DNA of 6,082 nucleotides, from contig JAIOYD010000099.1 of assembly GCA_021741285.1 (NCBI GenBank), forward strand, positions 1 to 6,082, written 5' to 3'. The notes under the pieces are model-generated. The model was not told the origin of the DNA, ran no database searches, and worked only from the letters and a program-made list of their open reading frames with translations. A program made the translations under genes and the position numbers. Shown in pieces: positions 1-5,970 of the stretch. Every line of letters begins with the position of its first letter. Positions within the stretch are counted from its first letter, which is position 1. Source of the DNA: Rickettsiaceae bacterium (GTDB lineage: Bacteria; Pseudomonadota; Alphaproteobacteria; Rickettsiales; Rickettsiaceae).

Positions 1-68
1 GTGCGCTTGATTCCCGTCAATCTGCGAAACTCTTCTTGGGCTTCACACTTTATTTGTTCAAACCTCAT
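1..68 (-). CDS. IS5-family transposase, N-terminal fragment
   Basis: Reading on the minus strand from ATG at 68-66 gives 22 codons with no stop before the window edge: MRFEQIKCEAQEEF followed by RRLTGIKR. The F-RRLTGIK segment is typical of the N-terminal helix-turn-helix region of IS5-family transposases, which bind the IS ends before the DDE catalytic domain. An AAGGA ribosome-binding site at 79-75 lies six bases before the ATG and supports this start. In this family the transposase is often split into two frames joined by programmed frameshifting; too little is visible to tell here. It is cut by the window edge, not visibly by mutation. Confidence 0.8.
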   Translation of the reverse strand, partial: MRFEQIKCEAQEEFRRLTGIKR

Positions 69-112
69 CTAATATCCTTGCTTTAAAAGCAACCAGTTTA
101 ATCAATCCCTGC

Positions 113-129
113 GGTTATGCAAGAGGTCT
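113..129. repeat. IS terminal inverted repeat (left copy)
   Basis: The sequence GGTTATGCAAGAGGTCT is a perfect 17-base reverse complement of 5951-5967. The match ends after 17 bases (112 and 5968 no longer pair), which defines the inverted repeat. It supplies the last four residues (RPLA) and the stop codon (117-115) of the truncated phaC frame. Confidence 0.85.
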
Positions 130-729
130 ATTGAATAAATCCTTAGATTTCTTTACATCTTCAAGAAAATTTTCCATACCTTTGACAATATTTTCTAGTC
201 CGCTTTCGAGAGATTCTTTTATCACTACAGGATTACTAAATGCAAAATTTGTTGGAGAGACGGCATCAATAAATTGCCTAGCAGAGAATTGGATGTATCT
301 TTTACTATCTTCATCAAGATCATATTGATCAACACCTTTCTGTATCCAATCTGAAGTAATTAAATAATACTGCTTTATAAAATCAAAATAGATATTTTGA
401 TTCCACTCGGGGTTTTGGAATCTTCTATCAATCAGCTTTTCTTCAGTAGCAGGTTTATCTTTTTTTTTGCCAATAAATTTGCTAACTGAATCAGCAATTA
501 GTTTTTGAAAATTCTGTACATATTCTAGATTTAAATCAGTAAATTTCTCTGGATGTTCAATAATTTGTTCAAATACTTTAGAAGTGGCTTCCTGATATTT
601 TTCATTAATGGAGTACTTTAAAGGAGCTGCAAAATTCTTATTATTTAAAATATGAGTAAGAATTTCTTGATAATAAACTCCAGCTTTTTGACAATTCTCT
701 AAGAACTCATCACTAGTTATTTTATGCAT
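115..729 (-). pseudogene. phaC: PHA synthase (poly-3-hydroxyalkanoate polymerase), truncated by IS
   Basis: The 204-residue product matches the N-terminal domain of class I/II PhaC, which polymerises hydroxyacyl-CoA into storage polyester granules. Landmarks are DRRF at 101-104 followed by the W-N-YFDFIKQ-Y region (109-121), SPTNFAFSNP at 158-167, and ESGLENIVKGMENFLED at 175-191. Intact synthases are about 560-620 residues. The whole alpha/beta-hydrolase domain with its lipase-box cysteine, aspartate and histidine is missing, so this fragment cannot be catalytic. The last host codon is Asn200 (132-130); RPLA and the stop come from the IS end. An AAGGAG at 748-743 precedes the ATG by 13 bases, a little far but the best site. 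A run of nine A on the coding strand (468-460, within GKKKDK) is a slippage-prone spot. It lies 50 bases downstream of the membrane-protein gene, probably in one transcript. The identification is firm; loss of function is inferred from the truncation. Confidence 0.88.
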
Positions 730-779
730 AGATTAAATTTAACTCCTTCTGGAATAACCAAACTATCAATCTTAATTTT

Positions 780-1931
780 TTATTGTGATAACCTATATTT
801 TCTAAAAAGATACACATAGTAAATCAATAAACTGAACAATACAAAACAAATAGAAATTAGAAAACCATTTTCACCTAATGTATCTTCAGCAGTATCGATC
901 GTTATATAACCACAATAATATCCCGAGCAACATCCTAATAAGTATAACGAGATAGACAAAACGAGATTAATTTCATCAAATTTCTTGGTTATCACCAACA
1001 AATTACCTACAGCAATTATTGAAATCAGTAAACCAAATACAAACCAACCAATCAACCCTAAAATTTTATGCTCTGCCCAATATTTCATTGTAACAAACAA
1101 ACTAAATGATAACCCTATACAGCAAATATTCACCATATGAATATTTACTTTTTTTATGTATAATAGCAGTAAACTAACAATAAAAACTATCAATGCGAGC
1201 ATATAATGCTGAATACTACTATCTACAATAGTAAATAATTGATCTGTAATTGAGTAAATATCATATCCATCAATTACGACCATAAGTATATAAAACAAAG
1301 AAAATCCACAAATGATTTCTAGTTCCATATTTCTTACCACACCAGAAAAATTATAATCGGTTGTTTTTATTTTTTTCTTAAAAATGGGATAACTAAGATT
1401 AATTAAAACAAGAGCTCCTGTCAAAATTACGTTAGCTATTACTAAGCCTTTTAACCCCTGGCTTGTGATAATAAAAAATTTAATATCATTGAGAAAAATA
1501 GATATGCTACTAGCCAAGCAAGTACAAATGAGTTTAAATTCACTACCAAGACTAGTGTCACAAAGAATATATAAAAAAATCGTACTACCTACTACCGTAT
1601 AACTTGCAGAATACAAAGAAAAATAAAAGAAGTTTGTTTGACTGCTAATATCACCTGAGCTAATCACAATAATACTAAGAAAATACAAAACAGCTCCTAG
1701 TATCATACCTACCTTCAAAGAAATGACTGTAGAAAACATGAGTAAAAAAATTGCCGCCGCGACATATCCTAAGATCTTATAGTATTCTATTTGGTCATAT
1801 TCGGTAAAAGATATCTCGTAATTACTCAGCTGTGATGTTAAAAATGTTTCATTTGTAGCGAGTATCACAAAATATACAACAACACAGGAAAAGTAAGTAA
1901 AAAAAGCAGGCATCCTATTGTTCTTTGTCAT
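780..1931 (-). CDS. 12-helix membrane protein, MFS transporter-like
   Basis: The 383-residue protein is dominated by hydrophobic segments at about 8-27, 51-71, 73-91, 102-124, 131-147, 162-184, 203-221, 243-259, 264-281, 290-309, 318-341 and 357-376. That is twelve helices with a basic central loop (185-191, KKKIK) and a basic C-terminal tail. The length and the 6+6 layout fit the major facilitator superfamily, whose members move small solutes across the inner membrane. I see no clear MFS signature motif (such as the G-x-L-D-R/K loop 2-3 motif), so substrate and direction cannot be named. The start ATG (1931-1929) has no good Shine-Dalgarno; Met7 is an alternative start. A candidate promoter lies at 1960-1988. 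It is divergent from rne and probably co-transcribed with the broken phaC 50 bases downstream. The frame is intact, so it may be functional. It could instead belong to another 12-helix family. Confidence 0.7.
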   Translation of the reverse strand: MTKNNRMPAFFTYFSCVVVYFVILATNETFLTSQLSNYEISFTEYDQIEYYKILGYVAAAIFLLMFSTVISLKVGMILGAVLYFLSIIVISSGDISSQTNFFYFSLYSASYTVVGSTIFLYILCDTSLGSEFKLICTCLASSISIFLNDIKFFIITSQGLKGLVIANVILTGALVLINLSYPIFKKKIKTTDYNFSGVVRNMELEIICGFSLFYILMVVIDGYDIYSITDQLFTIVDSSIQHYMLALIVFIVSLLLLYIKKVNIHMVNICCIGLSFSLFVTMKYWAEHKILGLIGWFVFGLLISIIAVGNLLVITKKFDEINLVLSISLYLLGCCSGYYCGYITIDTAEDTLGENGFLISICFVLFSLLIYYVYLFRKYRLSQ

Positions 1932-1959
1932 AAATATTGTTTGCTAATCACCTATTGTT

Positions 1960-1988
1960 GGTATATAAATTTTACTAGTCAAAGGCAA
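1960..1988 (-). promoter_or_regulatory. Candidate sigma70 promoter for the transporter-phaC unit
   Basis: On the minus strand TTGCCT (1988-1983) is followed after exactly 17 bases by TATACC (1965-1960), a fair match to the -35/-10 consensus with optimal spacing. The predicted start of transcription would lie about 20-25 bases upstream of the ATG at 1931. In a sequence this A+T-rich, chance -10 matches are common, so the support is the spacing and position. Confidence 0.45.
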
Positions 1989-2025
1989 CAGATTTGCATC
2001 GTCTCCAATTAAGTAGGAAAAATAT

Positions 2026-2039
2026 TTAGTTGCAACTAA
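2026..2039. promoter_or_regulatory. 14-base perfect palindrome, possible operator
   Basis: TTAGTTGCAACTAA reads the same on both strands, and the symmetry breaks at 2025/2040. It sits between the two divergent genes, upstream of both candidate promoters. A perfect two-fold site of this size is typical of a binding site for a dimeric regulator. No regulator gene is in the window, so a role as operator is inference. Confidence 0.35.
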
Positions 2040-2117
2040 TGAGCGTAAATCTAATAGCAGAATAAATAAAGCGAATGAATATGATTAATATGTAATTTCT
2101 CGTTTTACGATGTATGT

Positions 2118-2148
2118 TTGCCTGACTTTACAAGTAAATAAATATATT
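2118..2148 (+). promoter_or_regulatory. Possible rne promoter
   Basis: TTGCCT at 2118-2123 is the same -35-like hexamer as in the divergent promoter. ATATAT or TATATT at 2142-2148 gives a spacer of 18-19 bases. If used, transcription would start only a few bases before the rne ATG at 2162, giving an almost leaderless mRNA with just a weak GAGAAAG (2154-2160) as ribosome-binding site. The A+T-rich surroundings make this a weak call. Confidence 0.25.
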
Positions 2149-2161
2149 TATATGAGAAAGT

Positions 2162-4255
2162 ATGAGCAAAAAAATAATAGTCGACGCAAACTTCCTGTCA
2201 GAAACACGGGTGGTTTTGCTGGACAAAAACAACAATATTGAGAATTTAGAATTTAGTTCTACTAATAAAAAACAAATTAAAGGAAATATCTATCTAGCAA
2301 AAATAACAAGAATAGAGCCCTCTCTTCAAGCAGCTTTCGTCGATTATGGCAACGAAAAAGGTGCATTTTTGCCCTTTAGCGAGATACATCCAGACTACTA
2401 TCAAACTTTATCTACCGATAAAAAAATTAATACTCTAGCTGGTAATGAGTTAAGTTCTGCAGAGATTACGTCAGAAGATTTGGCCGAAAAAAGTGCTAAC
2501 ACAAAATTCCATGAACTAATTGATAGTGATGATGTTGATATCAGTACTATTGAGAAAATGATTGATGAAAAACTTCAATCAGATTTTAATATCGATGCTG
2601 AAGATGATGAAATTGAGAGTATTTCTAGAGATAATGAAGAATCTCAACATAGACATTACAAAATTCAAGAAGTACTAAAGAAAGGGCAAATATTACTTAT
2701 CCAAGCGACAAAAGAAGAGCGTGGCAATAAAGGTGCGTCAATGACAACTTTTATCTCTCTTGCTGGTAAATATTGTGTTCTAATGCCTAACAAACCCTCG
2801 CAAAATGGTATTTCAAGAAAAATCTCTAATGCGGAGGAGCGGAAAAGATTAAAAAAGATTATAAATGATTTAGTTTCAAAAACAGAGAATAAATCTTTTA
2901 GTGTTATCGCTAGAACAGCTGGCGCAGGTCATACCACTTTAGAAATAAAGAAAGATTATGATTATTTAGCCAAACTATGGAACAAAATTCGCGAGACAAC
3001 TCTACAGTCACAAGCTCCCTGCTTTATTCATCAAGAGGATGGAATAATTCTGAAAACCATCCGCGATATGTTTGATCGCAATGTAAAAGAAATTATTGTT
3101 CAAGGAAAACAAGCCTATACTTCTTGTATAAAATTCATGAACGACATTCTTCCTCATGAAGTAAAAAGTGTAAAAGAGTATAAAAGTAAGACTCCTATAT
3201 TTACCAAATTTGGTATAGAAGATCAATTAATAAAGCTTTATCAGCCAGTAGTTTATTTGCCATCCGGGGGTTACATAGTAATAAATCCAACAGAAGCTTT
3301 AGTTTCAATTGACGTTAATTCTGGCAAATCCACTAGTGAACGTAATGTAGAAGAAATGGCACTAAAGACTAACCTTGAAGCTGCAAAAGAGATTTCTCGG
3401 CAAGCAAGGCTTAGAGATCTCTCTGGTTTGTTAATAATTGACTTTATTGACTTAAATGAAAATAAAAATAAGAAAATCTTAGAACGATCACTCTGGGAGT
3501 ACTTTAGTAAAGATAAAGCCAGAATCCAAACATCTCACATCAGCTCTTTTGGTCTACTAGAAATGTCCAGACAGCGTTTGAGGCCATCATTTTTAGAAAT
3601 GAACTCTAACATATGTTCTCATTGTAGTGGAAAAGGTGTAGTCAGAGCAGATGAATCAAATGCTATGCTGATACTTAGAACTATCGAGAACGAAATTTTT
3701 AATAGCTCTTATGATATGGTAAACGTTTTTGGCATTGCATCATCAGTTATTTATTTGTTAAATAATAAGCGTGCTGAAATTTCTTTTGTTGAAAATAAAT
3801 ATAATATCAAACTGAATTTCTGTATCGACAAAGATGCAACATCTGACAGTTACTCAATAGAAAAGATAAAGCTTTCAGATAAATATAAATCTTTAGAATT
3901 AGATGATACACCTGTTCTACAAGATACATCAGAAATTTACAATGAATTCTTTGATAACAGCAAGCATACACAAAATAAGACTAAACAGAAAATAGAAAGA
4001 ATTACGAATGTTTCTACCAACACTAAAACTGAAGCAAAAGCAGAAGGCATAGAAATAGCAAGCGAAGATCAGCCTGACGCTCAAGAAAGAAGTGCAACAA
4101 AAAAACGTAGGCAAAATCGTAATAGAAAAAGAATTGCTAAAAAATCAAATACACAAAGCGCAAATAACAATAGCACGGCGGTTTCAACATCAGAACTACC
4201 TAGTGATAACGGTAGTCCTGTAATTAAAGATTCGGTTGAAAAAACTGTAAGTTAA
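2162..4255 (+). CDS. rne: Ribonuclease E (RNase E/G family)
   Basis: This endoribonuclease cleaves single-stranded A/U-rich RNA in mRNA decay and in rRNA and tRNA processing, usually as the core of a degradosome. The S1 RNA-binding domain starts near residue 38 (GNIYLAKITRIEPSLQAAFV) and is interrupted by an acidic, low-complexity insert at about 85-165. It resumes with KKGQILLIQ and the RGNKGASMTTFISLAGKY segment (187-204). The 5'-end sensor motif is ARTAGAG with Arg251-Thr252. The Mg-binding aspartates are Asp384 (SIDVNSGKST) and Asp427 (IIDFID), 43 residues apart as in E. coli Asp303/Asp346. The zinc-link cysteines are Cys485 and Cys488 (CSHC), also at the E. coli distance. The tail after about 580 is short and disordered, with an arginine/lysine-rich patch at 648-661. 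At 697 residues it is much shorter than the 1061 of E. coli. All catalytic residues are present, so it should be active. Confidence 0.95.
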   Translation: MSKKIIVDANFLSETRVVLLDKNNNIENLEFSSTNKKQIKGNIYLAKITRIEPSLQAAFVDYGNEKGAFLPFSEIHPDYYQTLSTDKKINTLAGNELSSAEITSEDLAEKSANTKFHELIDSDDVDISTIEKMIDEKLQSDFNIDAEDDEIESISRDNEESQHRHYKIQEVLKKGQILLIQATKEERGNKGASMTTFISLAGKYCVLMPNKPSQNGISRKISNAEERKRLKKIINDLVSKTENKSFSVIARTAGAGHTTLEIKKDYDYLAKLWNKIRETTLQSQAPCFIHQEDGIILKTIRDMFDRNVKEIIVQGKQAYTSCIKFMNDILPHEVKSVKEYKSKTPIFTKFGIEDQLIKLYQPVVYLPSGGYIVINPTEALVSIDVNSGKSTSERNVEEMALKTNLEAAKEISRQARLRDLSGLLIIDFIDLNENKNKKILERSLWEYFSKDKARIQTSHISSFGLLEMSRQRLRPSFLEMNSNICSHCSGKGVVRADESNAMLILRTIENEIFNSSYDMVNVFGIASSVIYLLNNKRAEISFVENKYNIKLNFCIDKDATSDSYSIEKIKLSDKYKSLELDDTPVLQDTSEIYNEFFDNSKHTQNKTKQKIERITNVSTNTKTEAKAEGIEIASEDQPDAQERSATKKRRQNRNRKRIAKKSNTQSANNNSTAVSTSELPSDNGSPVIKDSVEKTVS

Positions 4256-4274
4256 TATAAATAGCAGGAATAAG

Positions 4275-4766
4275 ATGCAAATTTTTCATTCTATTCTAGT
4301 AGTTGCTACACTATTCCTGCTGATCTCTTGCGGCTTCAAGCCAATTTATAAAACAACAAATAACAAGACTTATGAATTTTTGCAAGAAATAGAGCTAACT
4401 CAACCATCTACAATAGAAGGGGCTGAATTTTATAATCAACTTAAGAATATTATCCCGCCTTCTCTACCAGCAAAGTATATTTTAGAAACCAAGTTAAATT
4501 TTTCTCAAGATTTTAGTATAATAGAGAAAAACTCAGATGCGCTTAGAGAGATCATTACATTAAAAGTTTCTTATATACTAAAAGAAAAGATAAATGATAA
4601 AATTATTACCGCAGGGAAATTCATACGATTATCCTCTTATAATACAAGCTTTTCTACATATACAAATTTAACTCAAAATCAACAATCTCTTATGCATTTA
4701 GCAATAATATCAGCCGAAGAAGTTAGAAATAGAATTATTCTTTATATTGAAAATAGTCAAAAATGA
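4275..4766 (+). CDS. lptE: LPS-assembly lipoprotein LptE
   Basis: LptE is the outer-membrane lipoprotein that plugs the LptD barrel and helps insert lipopolysaccharide into the outer leaflet. The 163-residue product begins with a hydrophobic signal (about 6-18) ending in the lipobox LISC, so Cys19 is the predicted lipidated residue. It is followed by GFKPIY, the usual start of mature LptE (CGF-P-Y). The rest is a small mixed alpha/beta domain with little conserved sequence. Oddly, the signal's n-region has no Lys or Arg, only His5. Length is normal for the family. A CAGGAA ribosome-binding site at 4265-4270 lies four bases before the ATG and 19 bases after the rne stop. It overlaps holA by four bases, the classic lptE-holA pairing. 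That neighbour strengthens a call that sequence alone would make only moderately. Confidence 0.85.
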   Translation: MQIFHSILVVATLFLLISCGFKPIYKTTNNKTYEFLQEIELTQPSTIEGAEFYNQLKNIIPPSLPAKYILETKLNFSQDFSIIEKNSDALREIITLKVSYILKEKINDKIITAGKFIRLSSYNTSFSTYTNLTQNQQSLMHLAIISAEEVRNRIILYIENSQK

Positions 4767-5755
4767 AATTCTTAACAACTGCATTAGCTCAGCTAATTCG
4801 CCAAATTGAAAGTGGAGAAATTAAAGCACTAGTAATGCATGGGCCAAACCAGGGTTTTATTTCTTCTTCTTTAGATCTGATAGAAAAGAAACTCTCATTA
4901 GCCGTATCGAATTATTCTGCAAAAGACCTCTCTCCGAGTAAGCTAGCGATGATAGCAAACAGCAAAAACTTTTTTGCTCAAAAGGAAATTATTAAAATTA
5001 CCAACATCTCCAATACTATCACCAAGGAAATGAAAGAACTCTTATCTGCAGGTGATTTTTACCACTTCGTGTGCTTTATTGCCCACGATCCGCTACCTAC
5101 AAGCGGTTTGCGTAAGTTTTTTGAAGAACAAAAGCATTTGGCAATCCTAGCTTGTTATTTCGACAATGAGCAAACCATAGCAAAGCTTATTCTAGAACAA
5201 TGCAGAAATAGACAAAAACAAATCGATGAAGACGCCCTATTCTATCTTAAGTCCCATTTAAAAGGTGACCATCAAATAATAAAATCTGAACTAGAGAAAC
5301 TTTTTCATTATACACATGATAAAGTAACTATTACCAAAGAAGATATACTTCTATCTTTAAGTCAGGATTTTATAGCTAGCGGCGATGATATGTGTATGTA
5401 TTTCAGTAAAAAAGAGCCTTTAAAACTCCTGAAAGAAATTAATAAACTAAAACACCAAGGGATCAATGAGGTGCTCATGATTAGAGCCTTACTAAGATAT
5501 TTTTTCAATGTGTACGCAGTAACATCAAGAGTTGAAGATGGTGAAAATATAGACAAAGCTATTAAATCGCTATCTCCTCCCATTTTTTTTAAATATGTTG
5601 ATGACTTTAAACAAGTAGTACGTCTATACAGCTCAATTGATGCTATTAGGTATATAAACACTCTCCAAAACGCTGAGATTAATTATAAACAAAACTCTAG
5701 TGGCTTTGATTTATTCTCTGTTTATGCAATATTACAAGAAGAAAGCAGTTTATAA
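4763..5755 (+). CDS. holA: DNA polymerase III delta subunit (clamp loader)
   Basis: Delta opens the beta sliding clamp as part of the clamp-loader complex during replication. The 330 residues match the usual length (E. coli 343). The N-terminal RecA/AAA-like domain shows the degenerate nucleotide-site strand ALVMHGPNQGF (22-32), which in delta subunits is not a working Walker A. It also has NFFAQKEIIKITN (69-81), the region that contacts the clamp in this family, and SGLRKFFEE (114-122), which matches the conserved S-LRK-FE element. The C-terminal helical collar covers roughly 210-330. Its ATG overlaps the lptE stop as ATGA (4763-4766) with no strong Shine-Dalgarno, so translation is probably coupled to lptE. 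A run of eight T occurs at 5583-5590 without disturbing the frame. The gene appears intact. Confidence 0.92.
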   Translation: MKFLTTALAQLIRQIESGEIKALVMHGPNQGFISSSLDLIEKKLSLAVSNYSAKDLSPSKLAMIANSKNFFAQKEIIKITNISNTITKEMKELLSAGDFYHFVCFIAHDPLPTSGLRKFFEEQKHLAILACYFDNEQTIAKLILEQCRNRQKQIDEDALFYLKSHLKGDHQIIKSELEKLFHYTHDKVTITKEDILLSLSQDFIASGDDMCMYFSKKEPLKLLKEINKLKHQGINEVLMIRALLRYFFNVYAVTSRVEDGENIDKAIKSLSPPIFFKYVDDFKQVVRLYSSIDAIRYINTLQNAEINYKQNSSGFDLFSVYAILQEESSL

Positions 5756-5896
5756 AATAGAACACCCTTATTAGCCTTTATAGTTAATAGATATGAGCTT
5801 ACATTCGTCGTTGCTCGTCACTCGCCTATTATCGATAGGCTTCGTATCCTTTGCGCCTGGCCTCAAATTCTTCTGAATTAGCTATAGCTTAAATTA
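5756..5896. other. Spacer after holA with hairpins, likely an interspersed repeat
   Basis: This stretch holds three symmetric elements: a 6-base stem with 5-base loop (5824-5829 with 5835-5840), a 5-base stem with 4-base loop (5866-5870 with 5875-5879), and the palindrome AGCTATAGCT (5880-5889). Between about 5800 and 5870 the base composition is clearly richer in G+C than the surroundings. The sequence reminds me of short palindromic repeats dispersed in rickettsial genomes, but I cannot confirm copies elsewhere. None of the stems is followed by a T-run, so I do not call an intrinsic terminator for holA. The minus strand has a start-less open stretch here that I do not regard as a gene. Confidence 0.4.
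5824..5840. repeat. Short inverted repeat (hairpin) within the spacer
   Basis: GCCTAT at 5824-5829 pairs perfectly with ATAGGC at 5835-5840 around the loop TATCG. It lies 70 bases after the holA stop. It could be the core of a repeat element or protect the mRNA 3' end. No poly-T follows on either strand. Confidence 0.5.
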
Positions 5897-5950
5897 CTAT
5901 TTAGTATCTACCCAAGAAATATTTCCATCTTTTCTATAATAAACAACATT
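5897..5950 (-). pseudogene. Orphan C-terminal coding tail cut by IS, possibly from phaC
   Basis: Directly beside the IS end, the minus strand reads 17 codons, N-VVYYRKDGNISWVDTK, then TAG (5899-5897). There is no start codon; upstream in this frame the reading enters the IS and meets a stop there. It therefore looks like the downstream remnant of a gene split by the IS. The segment GNISWVDT resembles the stretch that follows the M-EDL region in PHA synthases (for example GKISQTDE in the Cupriavidus enzyme, and IS-TDT in many others). Its first codon, AAT, repeats the last host codon (Asn200) of the truncated phaC at the other window end. It is short enough that a chance open frame is possible. 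Confidence 0.4.
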
Positions 5951-5967
5951 AGACCTCTTGCATAACC
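5951..5967. repeat. IS terminal inverted repeat (right copy)
   Basis: AGACCTCTTGCATAACC is the perfect reverse complement of 113-129 and marks the 3' end of an IS that continues beyond the right edge. It is bordered on the left by ATT (5948-5950), the same trinucleotide that borders the left copy. Confidence 0.85.
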
Positions 5968-5970
5968 TCT

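Larger units (their letters stand above)
1..129 (-). mobile_element. IS5-family insertion sequence, 5' end (partial)
   Basis: The element lies on the minus strand and runs off the left edge. Its terminus is the 17-base sequence at 113-129, which is exactly the reverse complement of 5951-5967 at the other end of the window, so both are terminal inverted repeats of the same IS type. Inside the terminus is a short leader (69-112) followed by a transposase start at 68. The element is inserted in phaC: coding similarity to PHA synthase stops exactly at the IS boundary. The IS5-family call rests on the transposase fragments; the subgroup is not certain. The bases next to the end (130-132) are ATT, compatible with a 3-base ANT target duplication as in the ISL2 group. 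If the end is counted one base shorter, the flank would be TA instead. Confidence 0.85.
1932..2161. other. Divergent intergenic region between transporter and rne
   Basis: This 230-base A+T-rich spacer separates two outward-facing genes and should hold both their promoters. It contains a promoter-like pair for the minus-strand operon (1960-1988), a TTGCCT hexamer before rne (2118-2123), and a 14-base perfect palindrome (2026-2039). I see no tRNA, no convincing riboswitch and no open frame with protein-like character. Confidence 0.6.

Noticed and set aside
131..328. 65-codon plus-strand open frame
   Set aside because: It lies fully inside phaC on the opposite strand; the minus-strand frame has clear PhaC motifs and this one has none.
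1932..2161. Riboswitch or small RNA before rne
   Set aside because: No stable multi-stem structure or known motif is visible; only the short palindrome stands out.
3008..3226. 72-codon minus-strand open frame inside rne
   Set aside because: It is antisense to conserved RNase E sequence, with Phe/Tyr-rich composition typical of the reverse of A-rich coding DNA.
3929..4114. 61-codon minus-strand open frame over the rne tail
   Set aside because: It is a shadow of the Lys/Thr-rich tail; the Phe/Cys-rich translation is what reverse reading produces.
5362..5661. 99-codon minus-strand open frame inside holA
   Set aside because: It is antisense to an intact holA, with no ribosome-binding site or recognisable motif.
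5824..5840. Intrinsic terminator for holA
   Set aside because: The 6-base stem is not followed by a T-run on the plus strand, and a stretch of mixed bases follows it.
5775..5888. Start-less minus-strand open stretch (NLRPGAKDTKPIDNRR...)
   Set aside because: It has no ATG and follows an in-frame TAG; better explained as a readable repeat element than as a gene.
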